This document shows, one piece after another, positions 1-13,560 of a stretch of 64,000 bases of DNA. Each line of letters begins with the position of its first letter. Positions within the stretch are counted from its first letter, which is position 1. The stretch spans positions 186,001 through 250,000 of the forward strand of contig JAUIMM010001993.1 in the NCBI GenBank assembly GCA_031769625.1. Direction: 5' to 3'. The stretch is from Taudactylus pleione (lineage: Eukaryota; Chordata; Amphibia; Anura; Myobatrachidae). The notes beneath the pieces were generated by a model, which did no database searches, was not told where the DNA came from, and saw only the letters and a list, made by a program, of their open reading frames with translations. A program made the translations under genes and the position numbers.

Positions 1-3000
1 CATTTGCTGTTTTCTCTTAAAAGCAACATGGGAGAAAAACCATTTCACATCACATTTGTGGGTCTTGGTCTTCAACACATCCAGTGAAATTTTGAGCTGT
101 CTGTGTTTGCTACAAGAGGAGATATCACAAAGTATGCGCTTTTGTTGTTTCCATTGCTTTTAATGCATTTTGGCATAAAACGAGCATTTGCTGTTTTCTC
201 TTAAACGCAACATGGGAGAAAAACCATTTCACATCACATTTGTGGGTCTTGGTCTTCAACACATCCAGTGAAATTTTGAGCTGTCTGTGTTTGCTACAAG
301 AGGAGATATCACAAAGTATGCACTTTTGTTGTTTTCATTGCTTTCAAAGCATTTTGGCCTAAAACGTGCATTTGCTGTTTTCTCTTAAACGCAACATGGG
401 AGAAAAACCATTTCACATCACATTTGTGGGTCTTGGTCTTCAACACATCCAGTGAAATTTTGAGCTGTCTGTGTTTGCTACAAGAGGAGATATCACAAAG
501 TATGCGCTTTTGTTATTTCCATTGCTTTCAATGCATTTTGGCCTAAAACTTGCATTTGCTGTTTTCTCTTAAACGCAACATGGGAGAAAAACCATTTCAC
601 ATCACATTTGTGGGTCTTGGTCTTCAACACATCCAGTGAAATTTTGAGCTGTCTGTGTTTGCTACAAGAGGAGATAACACAAAGTATGCGCTTTTGTGTT
701 TTCATTGCTTTCAATGCATTTTGGCCTAAAACGTGCATTTGCTGTTTTCTCTTAAACGCAACATGGGAGAAAAACCATTTCACATCACATTTGTGGGTCT
801 TGGTCTTCAACACATCCAGTGAAATTTTGAGCTGTCTGTGTTTGCTACAAGAGGAGATATCACAAAGTATGCGCTTTTGTTATTTCCATTGCTTTCAATG
901 CATTTTGGCCTAAAACGTGCATTTGCTGTTTTCTCTTAAACGCAACATGGGAGAAAAACCATTTCACATCACATTTGTGGGTCTTGGTCTTCAACACATC
1001 CAGTGAAATTTTGAGCTGTCTGTCTTTGCTACAAGAGGAGATAACACAAAGTATGCGCTTTTGTGTTTTCATTGCTTTCAATGCATTTTGGCCTAAAACG
1101 TGCATTTGCTGTTTTCTCTTAAACGCAACATGGGAGAAAAACCATTTCACATCACATTTGTGGGTCTTGGTCTTCAACACATCCAGTGAAATTTTGAGCT
1201 GTCTGTGTTTGCTACAAGAGGAGATATCACAAAGTATGCGCTTTTGTTATTTCCATTGCTTTCAATGCATTTTGGCCTAAAACTTGCATTTGCTGTTTTC
1301 TCTTAAAAGCAACATGGGAGAAAAACCATTTCACATCATATTTGTGGGTCTTGGTCTTCAACACATCCAGTGCAATTTTGAGCTGTCTGTGTTTGCTACA
1401 AGAGGAGATATCACAAAGTATGCGCTTTTGTTGTTTTCATTGCTTTCAAAGCATTTTGGCCTAAAACGTGCATTTGCTGTTTTCTCTTAAACGCAACATT
1501 GGAGAAAAACCATTTCACATCACATTTGTGGGTCTTGGTCTTCAACACATCCAGTGAAATTTTGAGCTGTCTGTGTTTGCTACAAGAGGAGATATCACAA
1601 AGTATGCGCTTTTGTTATTTCCATTGCTTTCAATGCATTTTGGCCTAAAACTTGCATTTGCTGTTTTCTCTTAAACGCAACATGGGAGAAAAACCATTTC
1701 ACATCACATTTGTGGGTCTTGGTCTTCAACACATCCAGTGAAATTTTGAGCTGTCTGTGTCTGCTACAAGAGGAGATAACACAAAGTATGCGCTTTTGTG
1801 TTTTCATTGCTTTCAATGCATTTTGGCCTAAAACGTGCATTTGCTGTTTTCTCTTAAACGCAACATGGGAGAAAAACCATTTCACATCACATTTGTGGGT
1901 CTTGGTCTTTAACACATCCAGTGAAATTTTGAGCTGTCTGTGTTTGCTACAAGAGGAGATATCACAAAGTATGCGCTTTTGTTGTTTCCATTGCTTTCAA
2001 AGCATTTTGGCCTAAAACGTGCAGTTGCTGTTTTCTCTTAAATGCAACATGGGAGAAAAACCATTTCACATCACATTTGTGGGTCTTGGTCTTCAACACA
2101 TCCAGTGAAATTTTGAGCTGTCTGTGTTTGCTACAAGAGGAGATATCACAAAGTATGCGCTTTTGTTATTTCCATTGCTTTCAATGCATTTTGGCCTAAA
2201 ACTTGCATTTGCTGTTTTCTCTTAAATGCAACATGGGAGAAAAACCATTTCACATCACATTTGTGGGTTTTGGTCTTCAACACATCCAGTGAAATTTTGA
2301 GCTGTCTGTGTTTGCCTCAAGAGGAGATAACACAAAGTATGCGCTTTTGTTGTTTCCATTGCTTTCAAAGCATTTTGGCCTAAAACGTGCATTTGCTGTT
2401 TTCTCTTAAACGCAACATGGGAGAAAAACCATTTCACATCACATTTGTGGGTCTTGGTCTTCAACACATCCAGTGAAATTTTGAGCTGTCTGTGTTTGCT
2501 ACAAGAGGAGATATCACAAAGTATGCGCTTTTGTTGTTTTCATTGCTTTCAATGCATTTTGGCCTAAAACTTGCATTTGCTGTTTTCTCTTAAACGCAAC
2601 ATGGGAGAAAAACCTTTTCACATCATATTTGTGGGTCTTGGTCTTCAACACATCCAGTGCAATTTTGAGCTGTCTGTGTTTGCTACAAGAGGAGATATCA
2701 CAAAGTATGGACTTTTGTTATTTCCATTGCTTTCAATGCATTTTGGCCTAAAACTTGCATTTGCTGTTTTCTCTTAAAAGCAACATGGGAGAAAAACCAT
2801 TTCACATCACATTTGTGGGTCTTGGTCTTCAACACATCCAGTGAAATTTTGAGCTGTCTGTGTTTGCTACAAGAGGAGATATCACAAAGTATGCGCTTTT
2901 GTTGTTTCCATTGCTTTCAATGCATTTTGGCATAAAACGAGCATTTGCTGTTTTCTCTTAAACGCAACATGGGAGAAAAACCATTTCACATCACATTTGT

Positions 3001-3100
3001 GGGTCTTGGTCTTCAACACATCCAGTGAAATTTTGAGCTGTCTGTGTTTGCTACAAGAGGAGATAACACAAAGTATGCGCTTTTGTGTTTTCATTGCTTT
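1..3100. repeat. Satellite HOR segment, related to next block at 13-monomer offset
   Basis: The variant order between about 860 and 1900 recurs 2389 bp downstream, at about 3249-4300. Examples are the ctgtcttt variant in the copy at about 1020 and the aaaagc, catcatattt, gtgcaattt monomer beginning near 1284. The offset equals 13 monomers less 3 bases, because three of the monomers are the 183-bp class. Within the segment, one monomer at 1499 has acattgg in place of acatggg. Confidence 0.8.
184..367. repeat. Representative 184-bp satellite monomer
   Basis: One full unit, from gcatttgctg to the base before the next gcatttgctg at 368. It has runs of T and A on opposite sides (tttttctc-like, gagaaaaacc) but no clear inverted repeat. 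No tRNA-like A or B box and no CENP-B-box core (TTCG, A, CGGG spacing) is visible. The two halves of the monomer are not obviously related, so it does not look like a doubled 92-bp unit. It contains an EcoRV site (gatatc) when position 126 is t, and an NsiI site (atgcat) when position 165 is t and 167 is c. Digestion would therefore report the variant classes. Confidence 0.95.
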
Positions 3101-6100
3101 CAATGCATTTTGGCCTAAAACGTGCATTTGCTGTTTTCTCTTAAACGCAACATGGGAGAAAAACCATTTCACATCACATTTGTGGGTCTTGGTCTTCAAC
3201 ACATCCAGTGAAATTTTGAGCTGTCTGTGTTTGCTACAAGAGGAGATATCACAAAGTATGCGCTTTTGTTATTTCCATTGCTTTCAATGCATTTTGGCCT
3301 AAAACGTGCATTTGCTGTTTTCTCTTAAACGCAACATGGGAGAAAAACCATTTCACATCACATTTGTGGGTCTTGGTCTTCAACACATCCAGTAAAATTT
3401 TGAGCTGTCTGTCTTTGCTACAAGAGGAGATAACACAAAGTATGCGCTTTTGTGTTTTCATTGCTTTCAATGCATATTGGCCTAAAACGTGCATTTGCTG
3501 TTTTCTCTTAAACGCAACATGGGAGAAAAACCATTTCACATCACATTTGTGGGTCTTGGTCTTCAACACATCCAGTGAAATTTTGAGCTGTCTGTGTTTG
3601 CTACAAGAGGAGATATCACAAAGTATGCGCTTTTGTTATTTCCATTGCTTTCAATGCATTTTGGCCTAAAACTTGCATTTGCTGTTTTCTCTTAAAAGCA
3701 ACATGGGAGAAAAACCATTTCACATCATATTTGTGGGTCTTGGTCTTCAACACATCCAGTGCAATTTTGAGCTGTCTGTGTTTGCTACAAGAGGAGATAT
3801 CACAAAGTATGCGCTTTTGTTGTTTTCATTGCTTTCAAAGCATTTTGGCCTAAAACGTGCATTTGCTGTTTTCTCTTAAACGCAACATGGGAGAAAAACC
3901 ATTTCACATCACATTTGTGGGTCTTGGTCTTCAACACATCCAGTGAAATTTTGAGCTGTCTGTGTTTGCTACAAGAGGAGATATCACAAAGTATGCGCTT
4001 TTGTTATTTCCATTGCTTTCAATGCATTTTGGCCTAAAACTTGCATTTGCTGTTTTCTCTTAAACGCAACATGGGAGAAAAACCATTTCACATCACATTT
4101 GTGGGTCTTGGTCTTCAACACATCCAGTGAAATTTTGAGCTGTCTGTGTTTGCTACAAGAGGAGATAACACAAAGTATGCGCTTTTGTGTTTTCATTGCT
4201 TTCAATGCATTTTGGCCTAAAACGTGCATTTGCTGTTTTCTCTTAAACGCAACATGGGAGAAAAACCATTTCACATCACATTTGTGGGTCTTGGTCTTCA
4301 ACACATCCAGTGAAATTTTGAGCTGTCTGTGTTTGCTACAAGAGGAGATATCACAAAGTATGCGCTTTTGTTATTTCCATTGCTTTCAATGCATTTTGGC
4401 CTAAAACGTGCATTTGCTGTTTTCTCTTAAATGCAACATGGGAGAAAAACCATTTCACATCACATTTGTGGGTTTTGGTCTTCAACACATCCAGTGAAAT
4501 TTTGAGCTGTCTGTGTTTGCTACAAGAGGAGATAACACAAAGTATGCGCTTTTGTTGTTTCCATTGCTTTCAATGCATTTTGGCCTAAAACGTGCATTTG
4601 CTGTTTTCTCTTAAACGCAACATGGGAGAAAAACCATTTCACATCACATTTGTGGGTCTTGGTCTTCAACACATCCAGTGAAATTTTGAGCTGTCTGTGT
4701 TTGCTACAAGAGGAGATATCACAAAGTATGCGCTTTTGTTATTTCCATTGCTTTCAATGCATTTTGGCCTAAAACTTGCATTTGCTGTTTTCTCTTAAAC
4801 GCAACATGGGAGAAAAACCATTTCACATCACATTTGTGGGTCTTGGTCTTCAACACATCCAGTGAAATTTTGAGCTGTCTGTGTTTGCTACAAGAGGAGA
4901 TATCACAAAGTATGCGCTTTTGTTATTTCCATTGCTTTCAATGCATTTTGGCCTAAAACTTGCATTTGCTGTTTTCTCTTAAATGCAACATGGGAGAAAA
5001 ACCATTTCACATCACATTTGTGGGTTTTGGTCTTGAACACATCCAGTGAAATTTTGAGCTGTCTGTGTTTGCCTCAAGAGGAGATAACACAAAGTATGCG
5101 CTTTTGTTGTTTCCATTGCTTTCAAAGCATTTTGGCCTAAAACGTGCATTTGCTGTTTTCTCTTAAACGCAACATGGGAGAAAAACCATTTCACATCACA
5201 TTTGTGGGTCTTGGTCTTCAACACATCCAGTGAAATTTTGAGCTGTCTGTGTTTGCTACAAGAGGAGATATCACAAAGTATGTGCTTTTGTTGTTTTCAT
5301 TGCTTTCAATGCATTTTGGCCTAAAACGTGCATTTGCTGTTTTCTCTTAAATGCAACATGGGAGAAAAACCTTTTCACATCATATTTGTGGGTCTTGGTC
5401 TTCAACACATCCAGTGCAATTTTGAGCTGTCTGTGTTTGCTACAAGAGGAGATATCACAAAGTATGGACTTTTGTTATTTCCATTGCTTTCAATGCATTT
5501 TGGCCTAAAACTTGCATTTGCTGTTTTCTCTTAAAAGCAACATGGGAGAAAAACCATTTCACATCACATTTGTGGGTCTTGGTCTTCAACACATCCAGTG
5601 AAATTTTGAGCTGTCTGTGTTTGCTACAAGAGGAGATATCACAAAGTATGCGCTTTTGTTGTTTCCATTGCTTTCAATGCATTTTGGCATAAAACGAGCA
5701 TTTGCTGTTTTCTCTTAAACGCAACAAGGGAGAAAAACCATTTCACATCACATTTGTGGGTCTTGGTCTTCAACACATCCAGTGAAATTTTGAGCTGTCT
5801 GTGTTTGCTACAAGAGGAGATATCACAAAGTATGCACTTTTGTTGTTTTCATTGCTTTCAAAGCATTTTGGCCTAAAACGTGCATTTGCTGTTTTCTCTT
5901 AAACGCAACATGGGAGAAAAACCATTTCACATCACATTTGTGGGTCTTGGTCTTCAACACATCCAGTGAAATTTTGAGCTGTCTGTGTTTGCTACAAGAG
6001 GAGATATCACAAAGTATGCGCTTTTGTGTTTTCATTGCTTTCAATGCATTTTGGCCTAAAACGTGCATTTGCTGTTTTCTCTTAAACGCAACATGGGAGA

Positions 6101-8960
6101 AAAACCATTTCACATCACATTTGTGGGTCTTGGTCTTCAACACATCCAGTGAAATTTTGAGCTGTCTGTGTTTGCTACAAGAGGAGATATCACAAAGTAT
6201 GCGCTTTTGTTATTTCCATTGCTTTCAATGCATTTTGGCCTAAAACGTGCATTTGCTGTTTTCTCTTAAACGCAACATGGGAGAAAAACCATTTCACATC
6301 ACATTTGTGGGTCTTGGTCTTCAACACATCCAGTAAAATTTTGAGCTGTCTGTCTTTGCTACAAGAGGAGATAACACAAAGTATGCGCTTTTGTGTTTTC
6401 ATTGCTTTCAATGCATATTGGCCTAAAACGTGCATTTGCTGTTTTCTCTTAAACGCAACATGGGAGAAAAACCATTTCACATCACATTTGTGGGTCTTGG
6501 TCTTCAACACATCCAGTGAAATTTTGAGCTGTCTGTGTTTGCTACAAGAGGAGATATCACAAAGTATGCGCTTTTGTTATTTCCATTGCTTTCAATGCAT
6601 TTTGGCCTAAAACTTGCATTTGCTGTTTTCTCTTAAAAGCAACATGGGAGAAAAACCATTTCACATCATATTTGTGGGTCTTGGTCTTCAACACATCCAG
6701 TGCAATTTTGAGCTGTCTGTGTTTGCTACAAGAGGAGATATCACAAAGTATGCGCTTTTGTTGTTTTCATTGCTTTCAAAGCATTTTGGCCTAAAACGTG
6801 CATTTGCTGTTTTCTCTTAAACGCAACATGGGAGAAAAACCATTTCACATCACATTTGTGGGTCTTGGTCTTCAACACATCCAGTGAAATTTTGAGCTGT
6901 CTGTGTTTGCTACAAGAGGAGATATCACAAAGTATGCGCTTTTGTTATTTCCATTGCTTTCAATGCATTTTGGCCTAAAACTTGCATTTGCTGTTTTCTC
7001 TTAAACGCAACATGGGAGAAAAACCATTTCACATCACATTTGTGGGTCTTGGTCTTCAACACATCCAGTGAAATTTTGAGCTGTCTGTGTTTGCTACAAG
7101 AGGAGATAACACAAAGTATGCGCTTTTGTGTTTTCATTGCTTTCAATGCATTTTGGCCTAAAACGTGCATTTGCTGTTTTCTCTTAAACGCAACATGGGA
7201 GAAAAACCATTTCACATCACATTTGTGGGTCTTGGTCTTCAACACATCCAGTGAAATTTTGAGCTGTCTGTGTTTGCTACAAGAGGAGATATCACAAAGT
7301 ATGCGCTTTTGTTATTTCCATTGCTTTCAATGCATTTTGGCCTAAAACGTGCATTTGCTGTTTTCTCTTAAATGCAACATGGGAGAAAAACCATTTCACA
7401 TCACATTTGTGGGTTTTGGTCTTCAACACATCCAGTGAAATTTTGAGCTGTCTGTGTTTGCTACAAGAGGAGATAACACAAAGTATGCGCTTTTGTTGTT
7501 TCCATTGCTTTCAATGCATTTTGGCCTAAAACGTGCATTTGCTGTTTTCTCTTAAACGCAACATGGGAGAAAAACCATTTCACATCACATTTGTGGGTCT
7601 TGGTCTTCAACACATCCAGTGAAATTTTGAGCTGTCTGTGTTTGCTACAAGAGGAGATATCACAAAGTATGCGCTTTTGTTATTTCCATTGCTTTCAATG
7701 CATTTTGGCCTAAAACTTGCATTTGCTGTTTTCTCTTAAACGCAACATGGGAGAAAAACCATTTCACATCACATTTGTGGGTCTTGGTCTTCAACACATC
7801 CAGTGAAATTTTGAGCTGTCTGTGTTTGCTACAAGAGGAGATATCACAAAGTATGCGCTTTTGTTATTTCCATTGCTTTCAATGCATTTTGGCCTAAAAC
7901 TTGCATTTGCTGTTTTCTCTTAAATGCAACATGGGAGAAAAACCATTTCACATCACATTTGTGGGTTTTGGTCTTGAACACATCCAGTGAAATTTTGAGC
8001 TGTCTGTGTTTGCCTCAAGAGGAGATAACACAAAGTATGCGCTTTTGTTGTTTCCATTGCTTTCAAAGCATTTTGGCCTAAAACGTGCATTTGCTGTTTT
8101 CTCTTAAACGCAACATGGGAGAAAAACCATTTCACATCACATTTGTGGGTCTTGGTCTTCAACACATCCAGTGAAATTTTGAGCTGTCTGTGTTTGCTAC
8201 AAGAGGAGATATCACAAAGTATGTGCTTTTGTTGTTTTCATTGCTTTCAATGCATTTTGGCCTAAAACGTGCATTTGCTGTTTTCTCTTAAATGCAACAT
8301 GGGAGAAAAACCTTTTCACATCATATTTGTGGGTCTTGGTCTTCAACACATCCAGTGCAATTTTGAGCTGTCTGTGTTTGCTACAAGAGGAGATATCACA
8401 AAGTATGGACTTTTGTTATTTCCATTGCTTTCAATGCATTTTGGCCTAAAACTTGCATTTGCTGTTTTCTCTTAAAAGCAACATGGGAGAAAAACCATTT
8501 CACATCACATTTGTGGGTCTTGGTCTTCAACACATCCAGTGAAATTTTGAGCTGTCTGTGTTTGCTACAAGAGGAGATATCACAAAGTATGCGCTTTTGT
8601 TGTTTCCATTGCTTTCAATGCATTTTGGCATAAAACGAGCATTTGCTGTTTTCTCTTAAACGCAACAAGGGAGAAAAACCATTTCACATCACATTTGTGG
8701 GTCTTGGTCTTCAACACATCCAGTGAAATTTTGAGCTGTCTGTGTTTGCTACAAGAGGAGATATCACAAAGTATGCACTTTTGTTGTTTTCATTGCTTTC
8801 AAAGCATTTTGGCCTAAAACGTGCATTTGCTGTTTTCTCTTAAACGCAACATGGGAGAAAAACCATTTCACATCACATTTGTGGGTCTTGGTCTTCAACA
8901 CATCCAGTGAAATTTTGAGCTGTCTGTGTTTGCTACAAGAGGAGATATCACAAAGTATGC
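3100..8960. repeat. Two tandem copies of a 2941-bp HOR (16 monomers)
   Basis: Copy 1 (about 3100-6020) and copy 2 (about 6040-8960) share rare private variants at an exact 2941-bp offset. These are cagtaaaatt (near 3391 and 6332), gcatattgg (near 3473 and 6414), gtcttgaacac (near 5031 and 7972), tatgtgctt (near 5279 and 8220), acaaggg (near 5725 and 8666) and tatgcactt (near 5832 and 8773). Sixteen 184-bp units less three single-base deletions give 2941. The match breaks at about 6020/8960, where copy 1 continues with a gtgttttc monomer and copy 2 with a gttatttcc monomer. Confidence 0.9.
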
Positions 8961-11900
8961 GCTTTTGTTATTTCCATTGCTTTCAATGCATTTTGGCCTA
9001 AAACTTGCATTTGCTGTTTTCTCTTAAACGCAACATGGGAGAAAAACCATTTCACATCACATTTGTGGGTCTTGGTCTTCAACACATCCAGTGAAATTTT
9101 GAGCTGTCTGTGTTTGCTACAAGAGGAGATAACACAAAGTATGCGCTTTTGTGTTTTCATTGCTTTCAATGCATTTTGGCCTAAAACGTGCATTTGCTGT
9201 TTTCTCTTTAAACGCAACATGGGAGAAAAACCATTTCACATCACATTTGTGGGTCTTGGTCTTCAACACATCCAGTGAAATTTTGAGCTGTCTGTGTTTG
9301 CTACAAGAGGAGATATCACAAAGTATGCGCTTTTGTTATTTCCATTGCTTTCAATGCATTTTGGCCTAAAACGTGCATTTGCTGTTTTCTCTTAAACGCA
9401 ACATGGGAGAAAAACCATTTCACATCACATTTGTGGGTCTTGGTCTTCAACACATCCAGTGAAATTTTGAGCTGTCTGTCATTGCTACAAGAGGAGATAA
9501 CACAAAGTATGCGCTTTTGTGTTTTCATTGCTTTCAATGCATTTTGGCCTAAAACGTGCATTTGCTGTTTTCTCTTAAACGCAACATGGGAGAAAAACCA
9601 TTTCACATCACATTTGTGGGTCTTGGTCTTCAACACATCCAGTGAAATTTTGAGCTGTCTGTGTTTGCTACAAGAGGAGATATCACAAAGTATGCGCTTT
9701 TGTTATTTCCATTGCTTTCAATGCATTTTGGCCTAAAACTTGCATTTGCTGTTTTCTCTTAAAAGCAACATGGGAGAAAAACCATTTCACATCATATTTG
9801 TGGGTCTTGGTCTTCAACACATCCAGTGCAATTTTGAGCTGTCTGTGTTTGCTACAAGAGGAGATATCACAAAGTATGCGCTTTTGTTGTTTTCATTGCT
9901 TTCAAAGCATTTTGGCCTAAAACGTGCATTTGCTGTTTTCTCTTAAACGCAACATGGGAGAAAAACCATTTCACATCACATTTGTGGGTCTTGGTCTTCA
10001 ACACATCCAGTGAAATTTTGAGCTGTCTGTGTTTGCTACAAGAGGAGATATCACAAAGTATGCGCTTTTGTTATTTCCATTGCTTTCAATGCATTTTGGC
10101 CTAAAACTTGCATTTGCTGTTTTCTCTTAAACGCAACATGGGAGAAAAACCATTTCACATCACATTTGTGGGTCTTGGTCTTCAACACATCCAGTGAAAT
10201 TTTGAGCTGTCTGTGTTTGCTACAAGAGGAGATAACACAAAGTATGCGCTTTTGTGTTTTCATTGCTTTCAATGCATTTTGGCCTAAAACTTGCATTTGC
10301 TGTTTTCTCTTAAACGCAACATGGGAGAAAAACCATTTCACATCACATTTGTGGGTCTTGGTCTTCAACACATCCAGTGAAATTTTGAGCTGTCTGTGTT
10401 TGCTACAAGAGGAGATATCACAAAGTATGCGCTTTTGTTATTTCCATTGCTTTCAATGCATTTTGGCCTAAAACGTGCATTTGCTGTTTTGTCTTAAATG
10501 CAACATGGGAGAAAAACCATTTCACATCACATTTGTGGGTTTTGGTCTTCAACACATCCAGTGAAATTTTGAGCTGTCTGTGTTTGCTACAAGAGGAGAT
10601 AACACAAAGTATGCGCTTTTGTTGTTTCCATTGCTTTCAATGCATTTTGGCCTAAAACGTGCATTTGCTGTTTTCTCTTAAACGCAACATGAGAGAAAAA
10701 CCATTTCACATCACATTTGTGGGTCTTGGTCTTCAACACATCCAGTGAAATTTTGAGCTTTCTGTGTTTGCTACAAGAGGAGATATCACAAAGTATGCGC
10801 TTTTGTTATTTCCATTGCTTTCAATGCATTTTGGCCTAAAACGTGCATTTGCTGTTTTCTCTTAAACGCAACATGGGAGAAAAACCATTTCACATCACAT
10901 TTGTGGGTCTTGGTCTTCAACACATCCAGTGAAATTTTGAGCTGTCTGTGTTTGCTACAAGAGGAGATATCACAAAGTATGCGCTTTTGTTGTTTTCATT
11001 GCTTTCAATGCATTTTGGCCTAAAACGTGCATTTGCTGTTTTCTCTTAAACGCAACATGGGAGAAAAACCTTTTCACATCATATTTGTGGGTCTTGGTCT
11101 TCAACACATCCAGTGCAATTTTGAGCTGTCTGTGTTTGCTACAAGAGGAGATATCACAAAGTATGGACTTTTGTTATTTCCATTGCTTTCAATGCATTTT
11201 GGCCTAAAACTTGCATTTGCTGTTTTCTCTTAAAAGCAACATGGGAGAAAAACCATTTCACATCACATTTGTGGGTCTTGGTCTTCAACACATCCAGTGA
11301 AATTTTGAGCTGTCTGTGTTTGCTACAAGAGGAGATATCACAAAGTATGCGCTTTTGTTGTTTCCATTGCTTTCAATGCATTTTGGCATAAAACGAGCAT
11401 TTGCTGTTTTCTCTTAAACGCAACAAGGGAGAAAAACCATTTCACATCACATTTGTGGGTCTTGGTCTTCAACACATCCAGTGAAATTTTGAGCTGTCTG
11501 TGTTTGCTACAAGAGGAGATATCACAAAGTATGCACTTTTGTTGTTTTCATTGCTTTCAAAGCATTTTGGCCTAAAACATGCATTTGCTGTTTTCTCTTA
11601 AACGCAACATGGGAGAAAAACCATTTCACATCACATTTGTGGGTCTTGGTCTTCAACACATCCAGTGAAATTTTGAGCTGTCTGTGTTTGCTACAAGAGG
11701 AGATATCACAAAGTATGCGCTTTTGTTATTTCCATTGCTTTCAATGCATTTTGGCCTAAAACTTGCATTTGCTGTTTTCTCTTAAACGCAACATGGGAGA
11801 AAAACCATTTCACATCACATTTGTGGGTCTTGGTCTTCAACACATCCAGTGAAATTTTGAGCTGTCTGTGTTTGCTACAAGAGGAGATAACACAAAGTAT

Positions 11901-13560
11901 GCGCTTTTGTGTTTTCATTGCTTTCAATGCATTTTGGCCTAAAACGTGCATTTGCTGTTTTCTCTTAAACGCAACATGGGAGAAAAACCATTTCACATCA
12001 CATTTGTGGGTCTTGGTCTTCAACACATCCAGTGAAATTTTGAGCTGTCTGTGTTTGCTACAAGAGGAGATATCACAAAGTATGCGCTTTTGTTATTTCC
12101 ATTGCTTTCAATGCATTTTGGCCTAAAACGTGCATTTGCTGTTTTCTCTTAAACGCAACATGGGAGAAAAACCATTTCACATCACATTTGTGGGTCTTGG
12201 TCTTCAACACATCCAGTGAAATTTTGAGCTGTCTGTCTTTGCTACAAGAGGAGATAACACAAAGTATGCGCTTTTGTGTTTTCATTGCTTTCAATGCATT
12301 TTGGCCTAAAACGTGCATTTGCTGTTTTCTCTTAAACGCAACATGGGAGAAAAACCATTTCACATCACATTTGTGGGTCTTGGTCTTCAACACATCCAGT
12401 GAAATTTTGAGCTGTCTGTGTTTGCTACAAGAGGAGATATCACAAAGTATGCGCTTTTGTTATTTCCATTGCTTTCAATGCATTTTGGCCTAAAACTTGC
12501 ATTTGCTGTTTTCTCTTAAAAGCAACATGGGAGAAAAACCATTTCACATCATATTTGTGGGTCTTGGTCTTCAACACATCCAGTGCAATTTTGAGCTGTC
12601 TGTGTTTGCTACAAGAGGAGATATCACAAAGTATGCGCTTTTGTTGTTTTCATTGCTTTCAAAGCATTTTGGCCTAAAACGTGCATTTGCTGTTTTCTCT
12701 TAAACGCAACATGGGAGAAAAACCATTTCACATCACATTTGTGGGTCTTGGTCTTCAACACATCCAGTGAAATTTTGAGCTGTCTGTGTTTGCTACAAGA
12801 GGAGATATCACAAAGTATGCGCTTTTGTTATTTCCATTGCTTTCAATGCATTTTGGCCTAAAACTTGCATTTGCTGTTTTCTCTTAAACGCAACATGGGA
12901 GAAAAACCATTTCACATCACATTTGTGGGTCTTGGTCTTCAACACATCCAGTGAAATTTTGAGCTGTCTGTGTTTGCTACAAGAGGAGATAACACAAAGT
13001 ATGCGCTTTTGTGTTTTCATTGCTTTCAATGCATTTTGGCCTAAAACTTGCATTTGCTGTTTTCTCTTAAACGCAACATGGGAGAAAAACCATTTCACAT
13101 CACATTTGTGGGTCTTGGTCTTCAACACATCCAGTGAAATTTTGAGCTGTCTGTGTTTGCTACAAGAGGAGATATCACAAAGTATGCGCTTTTGTTATTT
13201 CCATTGCTTTCAATGCATTTTGGCCTAAAACGTGCATTTGCTGTTTTCTCTTAAATGCAACATGGGAGAAAAACCATTTCACATCACATTTGTGGGTTTT
13301 GGTCTTCAACACATCCAGTGAAATTTTGAGCTGTCTGTGTTTGCTACAAGAGGAGATAACACAAAGTATGCGCTTTTGTTGTTTCCATTGCTTTCAATGC
13401 ATTTTGGCCTAAAACGTGCATTTGCTGTTTTCTCTTAAACGCAACATGAGAGAAAAACCATTTCACATCACATTTGTGGGTCTTGGTCTTCAACACATCC
13501 AGTGAAATTTTGAGCTGTCTGTGTTTGCTACAAGAGGAGATATCACAAAGTATGCGCTTT
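8960..13560. repeat. Satellite segment with a 2757-bp HOR (15 monomers)
   Basis: The order of variants at about 9316-10700 recurs 2757 bp downstream, at about 12073-13450. Examples are the ctgtctttg-type monomer, the aaaagc with gtgcaattt monomer (9740 and 12497), and the rare acatgagag variant (near 10688 and 13445). A 185-bp monomer with an extra T (ctctttaaac near 9208) and a private gtcttaaatgc at about 10490 lie here. Confidence 0.85.

Noticed and set aside
1309..1350. Translation MGEKPFHI in the monomer resembles the TGEKPF linker of C2H2 zinc-finger proteins
   Set aside because: The resemblance is about 15 bases only. No Cys-Cys or His-His finger pattern follows, and the period is not the 84 bp of zinc-finger repeats. 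It may be chance; a distant origin from a zinc-finger gene cannot be shown.
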